From Acetobacterium woodii (lineage in GTDB: Bacteria; Bacillota; Clostridia; Eubacteriales; Eubacteriaceae), in assembly GCA_016213825.1 (NCBI GenBank), contig JACQZP010000027.1, positions 1-64,000 on the forward strand: DNA of 64,000 nucleotides, written 5' to 3'. Shown piece by piece: positions 35,489 through 44,764 of the stretch (position 1 is the first letter of the stretch; every line of letters starts with the position of its first letter). The translations under genes were made by a program, and so were the position numbers. The notes beneath the pieces were generated by a model, which made no database searches, was not told where the DNA came from, and saw only the letters and a list, made by a program, of their open reading frames with translations.

Positions 35489-35564
35489 CTATTTATTTTT
35501 TACTTTTTTGATTTTATTACATTATCCGGCTAAAGTCAAGCCCTGGGTTTTGCAAAACTGATTG

Positions 35565-35849
35565 CTAGCGTCGGGTGTAGGCATTGTAGCAGGCCATTTT
35601 GCTCTTGTCTTCTTCAATTTCCTGGATTTCTTTTTTCAAGGCTTCCAGTCTGGCCGCCAGTGAGCCAACTTCTTCTTCATCAACCAGACGATTGGTTATT
35701 TCTTTTTTAATCCCCAATGCCAGAAGCTGATCATCTTTTTCCTCATATTCTTTTCTAAGTAGTTCCAATGTTGATTCACAATTAATCAACTGTTTTTTAA
35801 TCATTCGCATCACACGCATATCATCATAATTTTTTAAGATTGTCTCCAT
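35565..35849 (-). CDS. Small coiled-coil protein, unknown
   Basis: 94 residues, highly charged and almost wholly helical, with heptad-like spacing across about 15-85. No cysteine pair, membrane segment or known motif. Its stop is followed by a strong terminator, supporting a real single gene. Function unknown. Confidence 0.7.
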   Translation of the reverse strand: METILKNYDDMRVMRMIKKQLINCESTLELLRKEYEEKDDQLLALGIKKEITNRLVDEEEVGSLAARLEALKKEIQEIEEDKSKMACYNAYTRR

Positions 35850-35983
35850 CTGGGTTCCTTTGCCTTCCTGAAATAGTATTTTTCCTACTTTTTCAGTTTA
35901 TCACAGCTGCCCATGCAAATACTTATGCGAATACGAAAAATTTTTGTTTCTATCTTAGTAAATTATTGATTTGTATTTATTAT

Positions 35984-36526
35984 TTATAAATTAAAATACC
36001 ATACATCCTTTTGGATGAGTCTGGCGGGAATGCCAACCGCCGTCGATTCACTGGTGGTATCTTTTAGGACCACGGCATTGGCACCTACCTTGGTGCCCGG
36101 GGCAATGTAAATATTCCCCAGTATTTTAGCTCCAGAACCAACCACTACACAATTGCCCAGTGTCGGATGACGTTTGCCCTTGTCTTTCCCGGTTCCACCC
36201 AAAGTTACGCCCTGATAAAGGGTCACATTATCACCAATGATGGTGGTTTCACCAATAACCACCCCCATGCCGTGATCAATAAACAAATTTTTACCAATTT
36301 GGGCACCGGGGTGGATCTCAATCCCGGTTTTTTTTCTGGCCCGTTGGGATAACCATCTAGCCGCAAAAAAATGTCCTTTTTGATATAGCTTATGGGCTTT
36401 TCGATATGTTTTTAATGCTTTGATATGGGGATATAAAAAATAAACTTCAATGGCCGTTCTGGCCGCGGGATCCTTACGCATGGTCACTTCAATATCGTTC
36501 ATGACCGCTTTAAAACCTGAAAACAT
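35984..36526 (-). CDS. cysE: Serine O-acetyltransferase (short EpsC type)
   Basis: 180 residues. It acetylates serine from acetyl-CoA, the first step of cysteine synthesis. The left-handed beta-helix of hexapeptide repeats (about 65-165) includes the active-site I-D-H-G-M-G-V-V-I-G-E-T and the G-V-T-L-G-G-T-G-K segment. Short N-terminal helical domain, as in Gram-positive enzymes. cysK is not adjacent. Confidence 0.93.
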   Translation of the reverse strand: MFSGFKAVMNDIEVTMRKDPAARTAIEVYFLYPHIKALKTYRKAHKLYQKGHFFAARWLSQRARKKTGIEIHPGAQIGKNLFIDHGMGVVIGETTIIGDNVTLYQGVTLGGTGKDKGKRHPTLGNCVVVGSGAKILGNIYIAPGTKVGANAVVLKDTTSESTAVGIPARLIQKDVWYFNL

Positions 36527-36723
36527 AAATTCACCTCTTTAATATCCAAGTATTCCACTTGGAATTATTATATTATAATTTTCCTGTGAAATTTTGTCAA
36601 ATATTTTTCTGAAATCGTTCATTTACAATTATTTACATAAATTTCACTTGCTTTTAAGATGAATCACACATCAATGGGGTATAATATTTATGTAAATAAC
36701 TGTAACGAATTGGAGGTACAAAT

Positions 36724-37527
36724 ATGAATGAAGAATTATTAGCATTGATTAAAGCCAAAAAAGGCTTTATTTGCGATATGGATGGTGTTATCTATCACGG
36801 CAACAGACTATTACCAGGAGTAAAAGAATTTGTGGACTGGCTCTATGCCGAGGATAAAAACTTCCTCTTTTTAACTAATTCCAGTGAACGTTCTCCCATT
36901 GAACTAAAAGAAAAACTAGCGCGTCTGGGTCTGGATATCGACGAAAGTCATTTCTATACCAGCGCCCTGGCGACTGCCAAATTTTTAAAAGATCAATCAC
37001 CTGGTTGTTCTGCCTATGTCATCGGTGAACCGGGTCTGGTTAACGCCCTATATGATGTGGAGATTACCATGAACGATGTCGATCCAGACTATGTCGTTTT
37101 TGGCGAAACTCGTTCTTATAATTATGACTCAGTGCTCCGGGCTGTGAAGCTGATTCAAAAAGGCGCAAAACTAATTGCCACCAACCCGGATTTAACCGGC
37201 CCCACTGAAGAAGGGATTGTACCAGCCTGTCGAGCCCTGGTGGCCCCAATCGAATTATCAACTGGGAAATCTGCCTACTATGTCGGCAAACCAAATCCGT
37301 TGATGATGCGCACCGGCATTAAACGTCTGGGCGTGCATAGCGATGATGCCCTGATTATCGGTGATCGCATGGATACCGATATCATCGCCGGCATCGAATC
37401 CGGTCTGACCACCTTTTTAGTCCTCAGCGGTGTGTCCACCCGGGAAACAGTTAAAGATTTTCCCTATCGTCCCAACTATATTCTTACTGGCATTGATGAA
37501 ATTGTCGCCGGATTGGGATTACATTAA
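36724..37527 (+). CDS. HAD-IIA sugar phosphatase (NagD/AraL-like)
   Basis: 267 residues. Motif I D-M-D-G-V near residue 18 carries the nucleophile Asp, motif II is L-F-L-T-N-S-S, and motif IV is I-G-D-R-M-D-T-D-I; a C2-type cap lies between. Such enzymes dephosphorylate sugar phosphates or nucleotides in the cytoplasm. GGAGG lies 7 nt before the ATG. Monocistronic, convergent with the cation transporter gene across a shared terminator. Confidence 0.9.
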   Translation: MNEELLALIKAKKGFICDMDGVIYHGNRLLPGVKEFVDWLYAEDKNFLFLTNSSERSPIELKEKLARLGLDIDESHFYTSALATAKFLKDQSPGCSAYVIGEPGLVNALYDVEITMNDVDPDYVVFGETRSYNYDSVLRAVKLIQKGAKLIATNPDLTGPTEEGIVPACRALVAPIELSTGKSAYYVGKPNPLMMRTGIKRLGVHSDDALIIGDRMDTDIIAGIESGLTTFLVLSGVSTRETVKDFPYRPNYILTGIDEIVAGLGLH

Positions 37528-37545
37528 AAATTTCCGTTATCCAAT

Positions 37546-37592
37546 AAAAAAGCTGGAAGGTATTGATTTTTTCAACCTTCTCAGCTTTTTTT
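37546..37592. terminator. Bidirectional terminator
   Basis: AAAAAGCTGGAAGGT pairs with ACCTTCTCAGCTTTTT around a T-rich loop, with A- and T-runs at both ends. It serves the HAD gene (plus) and the GDT1-like gene (minus). Confidence 0.85.
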
Positions 37593-37601
37593 ATATGTTT
37601 T

Positions 37602-38348
37602 TTATTTCTTTTTTGTTTCGATCTCATCGACTTTACAATAACATGATGGATCACTTTCTTTTTTAGCATTCTCCTGGTCTTTTTTGATTAAATAATAGGA
37701 TGCGCCTGCGGTAACAATTAATAAGGCGATCATTAGCAGTATCACTGTTGTGTTTGCTAATTGCAACTGCTGGGTGGCTACCTGATAGGTGCCAATAAAT
37801 CCAAATACCATAAACGCACCGGCCGATACCAGTTTAACCGTTCGTTCTGGTATTTTTCGACATAGTACCACCCCAATAATAATCCCGATGGCATCAGCAA
37901 TCAGCATTCCAGTGGTGGTTCCGACAAGCACGCCAATGGCATTATCGGGAAACTTCGTCGCTAACGCAATGGTGGCCAGCTGGGTTTTATCCCCCATTTC
38001 GGCAATAAAAAAGGCAATTGTCACGGTGATAATCGGTCCGAATCTGGTGGCTCTATTTTCCTCACCATCCAGCTTATCGCCGCGGATGGTCCATAATCCA
38101 AAGAAAATAAACGACAACGAAGCGATTCCCTGAATCCACATCTGGGCGCCATCAAACCGGGTGATATAATTTCCCACGGCCACCGCCAGGGCATGGTTAA
38201 ATACCGTGGCAATAAAAACCCCGATCATAACCTTAGAGGCCTTATACTTAGTGGCAAAAGCCATCGCCAACAATTGGGTTTTATCCCCCATTTCGGCCAA
38301 TACCACGGCCCCAACAGCCACTAAAAAAGCAACAAAATTCAAATACAT
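37602..38348 (-). CDS. GDT1/TMEM165 (UPF0016) family cation transporter
   Basis: 248 residues, two repeats of three helices, each with the signature E-M-G-D-K-T-Q (near 19-25 and again near residue 150). The family exports or exchanges Mn2+ and Ca2+; here a Mn2+ riboswitch directly upstream argues for manganese export. The ATG at 38348 has GGAAGG upstream and starts the first helix; longer frames run into the riboswitch terminator. The C-terminal tail is Lys/Glu-rich with one Cys pair. Confidence 0.93.
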   Translation of the reverse strand: MYLNFVAFLVAVGAVVLAEMGDKTQLLAMAFATKYKASKVMIGVFIATVFNHALAVAVGNYITRFDGAQMWIQGIASLSFIFFGLWTIRGDKLDGEENRATRFGPIITVTIAFFIAEMGDKTQLATIALATKFPDNAIGVLVGTTTGMLIADAIGIIIGVVLCRKIPERTVKLVSAGAFMVFGFIGTYQVATQQLQLANTTVILLMIALLIVTAGASYYLIKKDQENAKKESDPSCYCKVDEIETKKK

Positions 38349-38395
38349 CTCTTTTTCCTTCCAACCATATTTTAGAAAGCTGTCCTTTTCCAAAA

Positions 38396-38525
38396 TAAAA
38401 AGACTCTTAGCATAATCCACCACAAATGGACTACGCTAAAAGTCTCGTTACCAGAATTGGCTACAAAGCCAGGTGACGGATCACCAGCATGTTGACTTTG
38501 TATAACAACTACTCCCTCTTAACTT
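38396..38525 (-). ncRNA. yybP-ykoY manganese riboswitch with terminator
   Basis: The minus strand reads GAGGGAGTAG, a paired middle region, then TAACGAGACTTTTAGCGTAGTCC, which forms a 17-bp terminator stem (38401-38446) with GGATTATGCTAAGAGTC followed by T residues. The layout, the conserved edge segments and the downstream UPF0016 gene match RF00080. Mn2+ binding would prevent termination. Confidence 0.8.
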
Positions 38526-38530
38526 TTTAT

Positions 38531-38560
38531 ATTATACAATAGTCTGATAAAGACTGTCAA
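38531..38560 (-). promoter_or_regulatory. Promoter of the Mn riboswitch transcript
   Basis: Minus strand TTGACA (38555-38560), 18 nt, TATAAT (38531-38536), a few bases before the riboswitch. Confidence 0.75.
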
Positions 38561-38561
38561 T

Positions 38562-38586
38562 GAAAAAATGAAAGGGTTTAACTTTC
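38562..38586 (-). terminator. Possible terminator of the first Nik/Opp operon
   Basis: GAAAG and CTTTC with a 7-nt loop followed on the minus strand by ATTTTTTC, 16 bp after the ATPase stop. Short stem, so only probable. Confidence 0.45.
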
Positions 38587-38601
38587 AAGCTTTTCTTATT
38601 T

Positions 38602-39357
38602 CTATAAAATTGATTCAATAAGCTTTTTAGTATACGCTTCCCGGGGGTTCATAATAATCTCATCTGGGGTCCCTGCTTCCACCACTCGGCCGTTATGTAT
38701 CACCAGAACCCGGTCACAGACTTCCTGAACCAGAGCCAGATCGTGACAGATCATCAACTGGGACATCCCGAACTCTTTTTTTAGTTGGGTTAACAGCCTG
38801 ATAATTTGGGCCTGAACCGTCACATCCAAAGCACTGGTTGCTTCATCACAAATCAGTAAATGCGGCTGGATGGCAATAGCTCGGGCAATGGAGGCCCGCT
38901 GGCACTCGCCGCCGCTGACCTGGTAGGGATAGCGGTCGGCAAAATCCGGGCTTAATCCGCAGATTTCCAGATACTCCCGGGCTCTTATTTGGGCTTCATT
39001 TCGCCGCATCCCCTGATTGATCATACTCTCCATGATTCCCTCGCCCAGTTTGATCCGGGGATTAAAGGAATCCACCGGCATCTGGAAGACCATTTGAATA
39101 TCCCGGTAAACCGCCCGCTGGGCTTTTCTCTTAAGACCCGTGATGGCTTTGCCATTAAGCAGAATCTCGCCCTGATCGACTGACTCCAAACAGGCAATCA
39201 TTTTTGCCACCGTACTTTTTCCACTGCCACTTTCGCCAACCAGACCCAGACACTCCCCTGTCTGGATCTGAAAACTGATGTCTTCAACCGCATTGATCAG
39301 ATCTTTTCCTTTTTGATAGGTTTTCTTCAGCCGCTTGACTTCTAAAACTGCTTCCAT
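38602..39357 (-). CDS. Nik/Opp-type ABC importer ATPase (NikE/DppF-like), system 1
   Basis: 251 residues. Walker A G-E-S-G-S-G-K-S-T, signature V-S-G-G-E, Walker B L-I-C-D-E-A (Ala in place of the usual Pro), H-loop Cys-His (I-C-H-D). The peptide/nickel ATPase C-terminal tail P-R-E-A-Y-T-K-K-L is present. Start at 39357 with GGAGG upstream; longer frames overlap the other ATPase gene. Last of five importer genes. Its position near the cobalamin-riboswitch cluster hints at a metal or corrinoid substrate, but family members also carry peptides. Confidence 0.9.
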   Translation of the reverse strand: MEAVLEVKRLKKTYQKGKDLINAVEDISFQIQTGECLGLVGESGSGKSTVAKMIACLESVDQGEILLNGKAITGLKRKAQRAVYRDIQMVFQMPVDSFNPRIKLGEGIMESMINQGMRRNEAQIRAREYLEICGLSPDFADRYPYQVSGGECQRASIARAIAIQPHLLICDEATSALDVTVQAQIIRLLTQLKKEFGMSQLMICHDLALVQEVCDRVLVIHNGRVVEAGTPDEIIMNPREAYTKKLIESIL

Positions 39358-39361
39358 CACT

Positions 39362-40144
39362 TCACCTCCTCCGAATTCGTGGAACGGCCTGAATGAGGGC
39401 TCTGGTATAGGCATCCTGAGGATTATCAATGACATCCCGGGTCTTGCCATACTCGACCAAGCGGCCTCGACACATCACGGCAACCTGATCCGCCATATGC
39501 GAAACCACCCCGATATTATGAGTAACAATGGCGATCCCGGTTCCAAATTCATCCCGCAGCGCCATCATTTCCCGCACCACCTGAGCCTGAACGGTGACAT
39601 CCAGGGCCGAGGTGGGTTCGTCAGCCAAGAGCAGATCCGGCTTTAAAATCATTGCCATTACGATCCCCACCCGCTGATTCATACCGCCGGATAATTCAAA
39701 CGGATAACTGCTTAAAATCCGCTCGCAATCGTTGAGATTAATCTTATTAAACAGGCTTTCAGCCCGGTTCTTTACTGCTTCACGGTCTTTGTAGCCATGC
39801 TGTTCCATGGTTTCATAAAGCTGATCGCCAATGGTTCGGATCGGGCACAGGGCACTGCCACAGTTCTGAAAAATCATCCCCATTTCCGGGCCCCGCATGG
39901 TTCGGAGTTGCTCATCACCAAGTTCCAGGACGTTCTGACCCTTGTAGAAAATGTTACCCCTATTAACCGAACCGGAAGCGTCCAGCAGACCCATGGCCGC
40001 TTTGATCAGGGTGCTTTTTCCGCTGCCAGATTCCCCCACAATGCCCAGAATCTCACCCGGTTTCATCGTCAGGCTGACATTGGTGATCTTTGGTTCTCCG
40101 TCATAGGCTATTTCGATATTTTGAAGTTCTAACAATGGTTGCAT
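39362..40144 (-). CDS. Nik/Opp-type ABC importer ATPase (NikD/DppD-like), system 1
   Basis: 260 residues with intact Walker A (G-E-S-G-S-G-K-S-T), signature L-S-G-G-M, Walker B L-L-A-D-E-P and H-loop. The C-terminus is shorter than in DppD proteins and lacks the Cys-rich iron-sulfur segment seen in the system 2 counterpart at 51095. That is typical of NikD. Confidence 0.9.
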   Translation of the reverse strand: MQPLLELQNIEIAYDGEPKITNVSLTMKPGEILGIVGESGSGKSTLIKAAMGLLDASGSVNRGNIFYKGQNVLELGDEQLRTMRGPEMGMIFQNCGSALCPIRTIGDQLYETMEQHGYKDREAVKNRAESLFNKINLNDCERILSSYPFELSGGMNQRVGIVMAMILKPDLLLADEPTSALDVTVQAQVVREMMALRDEFGTGIAIVTHNIGVVSHMADQVAVMCRGRLVEYGKTRDVIDNPQDAYTRALIQAVPRIRRR

Positions 40145-40171
40145 TTTTTCTTCCTTTTGATTCCAAATTAA

Positions 40172-41728
40172 TTATTGATTGATATCCAGATTGGCGGTGA
40201 TTTCATAATAATCCGATGGGTGAGCGGTAAATCCAGTCACGCCTTTTTTCATGACGAAGGACATTTTTAAATGGGACGCATAAATATAGGCGTTGTCATT
40301 TAAAACCTGTTGGGCAATTTGGATCGCCAGATCACTGCGTTTTTCGGTATCGAATTCATTTCGCAGTTGGGAAACGAGCGTTTCAACCTGATCATTATGA
40401 TAATGTCCACGATTATAATCGGAACCGTCAACCACATGGGTGGTGAAATAGTATTGCGGGTCGCCGGTAGGGGCGGTGACAAAAGCATTGGCAAAGACAT
40501 CATAGTCACCCGCTTGTAAGAAATCTTTATAACTATCGGTGGCATTAACCTGAACGTCGATCCCCACTTGTTTATACGATGCCTGAACCGACTCCGCCAG
40601 TAGTGGCAGCTCCTGTCGGGAGGTATAGGTCAGCCATTTAATTGACAGTTTCTGGCCATTTTTTTCCCGGATGCCATCGCCATCGGTATCAACCCAGCCA
40701 GCTGCTTCCAGGACTTTTTTGGCCCCTTCCAGATCGTAGCCGGCAGCCTTAACGGCATCGCCGCCAAAAGTAAATTTGGCTGGAAATGGGCCAATCGCCG
40801 GGGTTCCATTACCCTGTAATAAAACACGGGTAAAGCCGTCTTTATCCATACTCATAGCCATGGCTTTGCGAACGGCGTCATCTTTGATTACGGCTGAGTT
40901 ATAATTCAAGGCCGTCTGATAAACCCGGGAGGTATTGGTGGAACTGATGGTGTAGTCATCATTGTTCTGGAACAATTCCAAACTGGCATAGGGCAGTCCC
41001 TGAGCGGCATCAATTTCCCCGCTTTGCAGTGCCATGGTCAGGGTATCACCATCGGTAATACTCTTCACATTAACGGTACCAACCTTTGGTTTGCCACCCC
41101 AATAATCCATATTGGCTTCCAAATTAATTTCGGTGTCGTTCACCGTCTTGGCCACATAAGGACCGGTCCCCACTACATTTTTATCGGCCGATACGCCGGC
41201 TTCCATATCAATAATGGCACCGTAAGGGTCGCACAGATAGTTGACCAAGGCCGGGGACTTGATCTCAGTTACAATCGTAATGCTCTGACCATCGGCAATA
41301 ATGGATTTAATCTGTAAATCCTTCGGAGCCCGATCATGCACCGCGATCAAATCATCCAGACAGGCCTTGACTGCTTCGCCAGTCATTTTTTTGCCGTTAG
41401 AAAATTTAACGTCGTCTCTTAGATTAATCTTAACGGTATAGTCATCGATCTGTTCATAATCTTTGGCCAACCAGGGTTCTAGTTCCATCGCTTCGTTAAA
41501 TTTAAATAGGGTTTCACCGACCCCATAGCGCACCGCTGACCAACCGCTGTAAGCGTCATGGGGATTCAGTCCCACATTCGAATTGCCCACGCTGTAGGCC
41601 ACGGTTCCATAATTAAACACTTTTTCAGCCGCACTTTTGGTGCTGCCGGCGGCTCTACAACCGGACAACAGCCCGGCAACCAAGACACCCGTTAGCATTA
41701 AGGTTAAGACCTTGCTTTTCTTTTTCAT
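40172..41728 (-). CDS. Nik/Opp-type solute-binding lipoprotein, system 1
   Basis: 518 residues, family 5 extracellular binding protein. Lipobox L-L-S-G-C near residue 24. Family-5 hallmarks include the L-E-P-W-L-A-K-D-Y segment, the G-T-G-P-Y loop and D-T-D-G-D-G-I-R. The ATG at 41728 overlaps the permease stop and has GGAGG 5 nt upstream. Length fits NikA or DppA; the ligand cannot be told from sequence alone. Confidence 0.9.
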   Translation of the reverse strand: MKKKSKVLTLMLTGVLVAGLLSGCRAAGSTKSAAEKVFNYGTVAYSVGNSNVGLNPHDAYSGWSAVRYGVGETLFKFNEAMELEPWLAKDYEQIDDYTVKINLRDDVKFSNGKKMTGEAVKACLDDLIAVHDRAPKDLQIKSIIADGQSITIVTEIKSPALVNYLCDPYGAIIDMEAGVSADKNVVGTGPYVAKTVNDTEINLEANMDYWGGKPKVGTVNVKSITDGDTLTMALQSGEIDAAQGLPYASLELFQNNDDYTISSTNTSRVYQTALNYNSAVIKDDAVRKAMAMSMDKDGFTRVLLQGNGTPAIGPFPAKFTFGGDAVKAAGYDLEGAKKVLEAAGWVDTDGDGIREKNGQKLSIKWLTYTSRQELPLLAESVQASYKQVGIDVQVNATDSYKDFLQAGDYDVFANAFVTAPTGDPQYYFTTHVVDGSDYNRGHYHNDQVETLVSQLRNEFDTEKRSDLAIQIAQQVLNDNAYIYASHLKMSFVMKKGVTGFTAHPSDYYEITANLDINQ

Positions 41729-42618
41729 TTTCTCCTCCAAGTAAATTTCTCTTTTTTCATTTTGGGATCCAGCACATCTCTAACGGTATCCCCCAGTAAG
41801 TTAAATAACATCACTGCTATAAGAATAGCACAACCTGGTGCTAGAATTACCCAAGGCGATGTCTGTAGCATACTCCGTCCATCACTCATCATCGATCCCC
41901 ACTCGGCAATGGGAGGCATGGCTCCCAGCCCTAAGAAGGATAACCCGGCCAGTTCCATCATCATGGTACCAATATCCAGGGTGGCAGTTACCAGAATCGG
42001 CCCGGTTATATTAGGCAGAATATGCTTAAAAACAATTTTTGTGGGTCGAGAACCGCTGAGTTTGGCCGCCGAAATATAGGGCATATTTTTAATCACTAAA
42101 ACCTGCCCTCTAGCCAGTCTGGCAAACTTTGGCCAGGAAATACAGGCCAGCGCCACCACCGCATTGATGATGCCGCCGCCTAATACACCGGCTACGGCAA
42201 TGGCAAAAACCATCCCGGGAAAAGCCAGGAAAATATCGGATACCCGCATGATGAATGAATCGATTTTGCCACCCTTATAGCCGCAAAATAACCCCACCAG
42301 GGTGCCAAAAGTGGTGATCACCCCCACCAGCAGCAAGGCAGAGTAAATAGTGGTTTGGCCGCCCATCATCACCCGGGATAACATATCCCGGCCATAGCGG
42401 TCGGTTCCCAAAGGATGCTCCTGACTGGGCGGCTGCAAGGCAATGTTCAGATTCTGGGCGTAAGGATCATATGGTACCAACTGTGCTGCAAAAGCCGCTA
42501 TTAAAAGCAGCACTATCACCAGCGCCATAAAAATAACGAGCTTGATCATGATCCGATCTTGTTGCTTTTTATGGGCTTTGATCTTAATTGCCGCGGTTTT
42601 AACGGTTGTTAATTCCAT
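41725..42618 (-). CDS. Nik/Opp-type ABC permease (NikC-like), system 1
   Basis: 297 residues. An N-terminal membrane segment (about 26-48), the H-P-L-G-T-D-x-x-G-R-D segment characteristic of OppC/NikC proteins, then five helices with the EAA-type loop. It overlaps the NikB-like gene by 10 nt and the binding-protein start by 4 nt. Confidence 0.92.
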   Translation of the reverse strand: MELTTVKTAAIKIKAHKKQQDRIMIKLVIFMALVIVLLLIAAFAAQLVPYDPYAQNLNIALQPPSQEHPLGTDRYGRDMLSRVMMGGQTTIYSALLLVGVITTFGTLVGLFCGYKGGKIDSFIMRVSDIFLAFPGMVFAIAVAGVLGGGIINAVVALACISWPKFARLARGQVLVIKNMPYISAAKLSGSRPTKIVFKHILPNITGPILVTATLDIGTMMMELAGLSFLGLGAMPPIAEWGSMMSDGRSMLQTSPWVILAPGCAILIAVMLFNLLGDTVRDVLDPKMKKEKFTWRRK

Positions 42619-43559
42619 GGCGAAGCCTCCTGTTCTAAACGAATTCGGGGATCAAGATAATGGTATGTCAGATCGGTAATCAGGTTGACCAGCACATAAA
42701 TCAGCGCCATCCAGATCACATAGGCCTGAATCATCGGGTAGTCCCGCATCATGATCGAATCCACGGCCAGTTTGCCGACGCCATCCCACATGAAAATAGA
42801 TTCAACAATAGCCGTACCACCGAGCAGTGAACCAATCGATAAGGCCAACAGAGTAATGATGGTCAGCATTGATGACTTTAGCACACTGGCATAAAGCACC
42901 ACCGGTTCTCTGACGCCTCTGGCCCTGGCACCCATCACATAATCTTTATTCAATTCTTCTAACACCGTGGTGCGAACCTGTCTGGTATATTTGGAAGCCA
43001 TGGCGATCGCCAGGGTTAGGGTTGGTAAGACGATGCTCTTCCAGCCGCCATTCCCCATCACCGGAAACAGTTTGAGTTTTAAGGCAAAAAAATAAATCAG
43101 CAGCAGAGAAACAAAAAAACCGGGCAGAGAATTGCCAATGAAGCTGAAAAAACGAATCAGGTAATCGGTGAATCGATTGTGGCGGACCGCCGATAATATA
43201 CCAAAAGGAATGGAAATCAGAACGGTAAGCAGAATCGAAGTCAGCGTCAAGAAGATCGTGGCTGGTAGTTTTGAAACAAAGGTTTCAAAAACCGGTTCAT
43301 TCGAAATATAAGAAACCCCCATATCCCCGATGACCACACCACCCAGCCAGGTCATATACTGAATTAAAAAAGGCTTGTCCAAGCCCAGCTCTTGCCGTTT
43401 TTCTGCTTTGATGGTTTCAGATACGGCCCCGCCGGAATTGTCATAGAGCGCATCCACCGCATCTCCCGCAGCAGTCTGCATCAGGGTAAATGATAAAAGG
43501 GTGATTCCCAGAATGATTGGAATCAACTGAAATAATCGTTTCCCAATATATTTTTTCAT
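42609..43559 (-). CDS. Nik/Opp-type ABC permease (NikB-like), system 1
   Basis: 316 residues, six helices, with the N-terminal K-R-L-F-Q-L-I-P segment and G-x-x-D-x-L-P-G-F-F type core of OppB/NikB proteins. First gene of the importer operon, in the order permease-permease-binding protein-ATPase-ATPase. It follows the LysR gene after a terminator, so it should have its own promoter, not identified with confidence. Confidence 0.92.
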   Translation of the reverse strand: MKKYIGKRLFQLIPIILGITLLSFTLMQTAAGDAVDALYDNSGGAVSETIKAEKRQELGLDKPFLIQYMTWLGGVVIGDMGVSYISNEPVFETFVSKLPATIFLTLTSILLTVLISIPFGILSAVRHNRFTDYLIRFFSFIGNSLPGFFVSLLLIYFFALKLKLFPVMGNGGWKSIVLPTLTLAIAMASKYTRQVRTTVLEELNKDYVMGARARGVREPVVLYASVLKSSMLTIITLLALSIGSLLGGTAIVESIFMWDGVGKLAVDSIMMRDYPMIQAYVIWMALIYVLVNLITDLTYHYLDPRIRLEQEASPWN

Positions 43560-43618
43560 TTTTTGTTATACCTTTCTTGCATAGCTCATACGCTTATTAA
43601 TATTTTATCATCAAAAAA

Positions 43619-43656
43619 ATAGCCATACAACCTCTCCCCGGGGTTCTTTGGCTATT
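43619..43656 (-). terminator. Terminator of the LysR gene
   Basis: AATAGCCA (43619-43626) pairs with TGGCTATT (43649-43656) around a GC-rich inner region, followed on the minus strand by seven T residues. Confidence 0.75.
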
Positions 43657-43704
43657 CCAATTTGGCATACCATCGCATTCCAAGCCGTTTTTTTGATAAC
43701 GCCG

Positions 43705-44619
43705 TCACTTCTCCAGATTAGTAATAATAAAATCAATAAATTGATAACCCCAATCGCTGAGATCTTCCATTTTTCGCCTGATATACCCAAACATGACTAC
43801 ATTTTCCTGCTCATATAAGGGAATCCCATTGAGTTCTTTTTCATCAACCTGATCTGTGATATAACCACTGCTGATATTGGCAAGATCGGTGGTTTGCAAT
43901 AGCTGCTGCATCACACAGTCACTGTTGGTGACCACGACACTTTCCAGTGTGGGCATATCCTTTCCCTGGGGATTGGTTATTTTCCAGTAGTTATTGAGAT
44001 CAAACTCATCTTCGTAACACTGAACCAGTTTTAGTTTTTTTAATTCCGCTTCGCTAATTTCGTTGGCATGGTAAAGGGGATGTTTTTGTCCAAGATAAAG
44101 AACGACCTGAGTTTTTTTGAGTTCCACAAATTCCAGATGGTTTCGGGATAGTATGTATTGAAAGGCGGTATTCTGATTGCTCATCACATAGACAAAGCCA
44201 ATTTCGTCTTGGTAACTGGCCACCCGTTTAATAATATCCTCTACCGAAGCTGAATAGAGTTGAAAATGGAGCCGTTCCACATGGAACTGATTGTAAAAAT
44301 CAGCAAAAACATTGGCGATCCAGGCACTGGGATTACTGGAAATCTGCAATTGTTCAATGCGATCTGTTTGCGAAAAAGAAGACAGCATTTCAATGTTTTC
44401 AATGGCTTTGCAGGCATACTCATAGACATGGTTACCCCTGGTGGAAAGCAAAATTCCGCGGCTTTTCCGGTGAAACAGATTAAAACCCAAATGCTCTTCC
44501 AGCGCTTTGATCGCTTTACTCACATTGGGTTGAGTGGTATATAATATTTCTGCCGCTTTACTAAAAGAACCCACATCGGCACAAACAACAAAATATTTTA
44601 ATTGTTTTAATTCAATCAT
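43705..44619 (-). CDS. LysR family transcriptional regulator
   Basis: 304 residues. Start at 44619 gives the standard LysR N-terminus (M-I-E-L-K-Q-L-K-Y-F) and has AAGG 8 nt upstream. The winged helix with F-S-K-A-A-E-x-L-x-x-T-Q-P is at about 12-40; the effector-binding domain at about 90-290 is divergent. It lies between the M14 hydrolase and importer system 1, all on one strand, so it may regulate the importer. Confidence 0.9.
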   Translation of the reverse strand: MIELKQLKYFVVCADVGSFSKAAEILYTTQPNVSKAIKALEEHLGFNLFHRKSRGILLSTRGNHVYEYACKAIENIEMLSSFSQTDRIEQLQISSNPSAWIANVFADFYNQFHVERLHFQLYSASVEDIIKRVASYQDEIGFVYVMSNQNTAFQYILSRNHLEFVELKKTQVVLYLGQKHPLYHANEISEAELKKLKLVQCYEDEFDLNNYWKITNPQGKDMPTLESVVVTNSDCVMQQLLQTTDLANISSGYITDQVDEKELNGIPLYEQENVVMFGYIRRKMEDLSDWGYQFIDFIITNLEK

Positions 44620-44764
44620 GTCACAAACCTTCTTAAATCGATTGTCTTTCATAGCAAGGTAACTTCTCTTTCTGATCTTATACCAACCTGGTGTCATATT
44701 TATAGCCATTCAAACCAGTAAAAATTTTGTCGTGTTGTCAAAAAACGACGATCCGACCTTACCT

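Noticed and set aside
35251-35564. TPP riboswitch ahead of the thiS operon
   Set aside because: The expected CTGAGA and ACCTGA-type core segments are absent; the gap is filled by repeat D and the terminator of the neighbouring gene.
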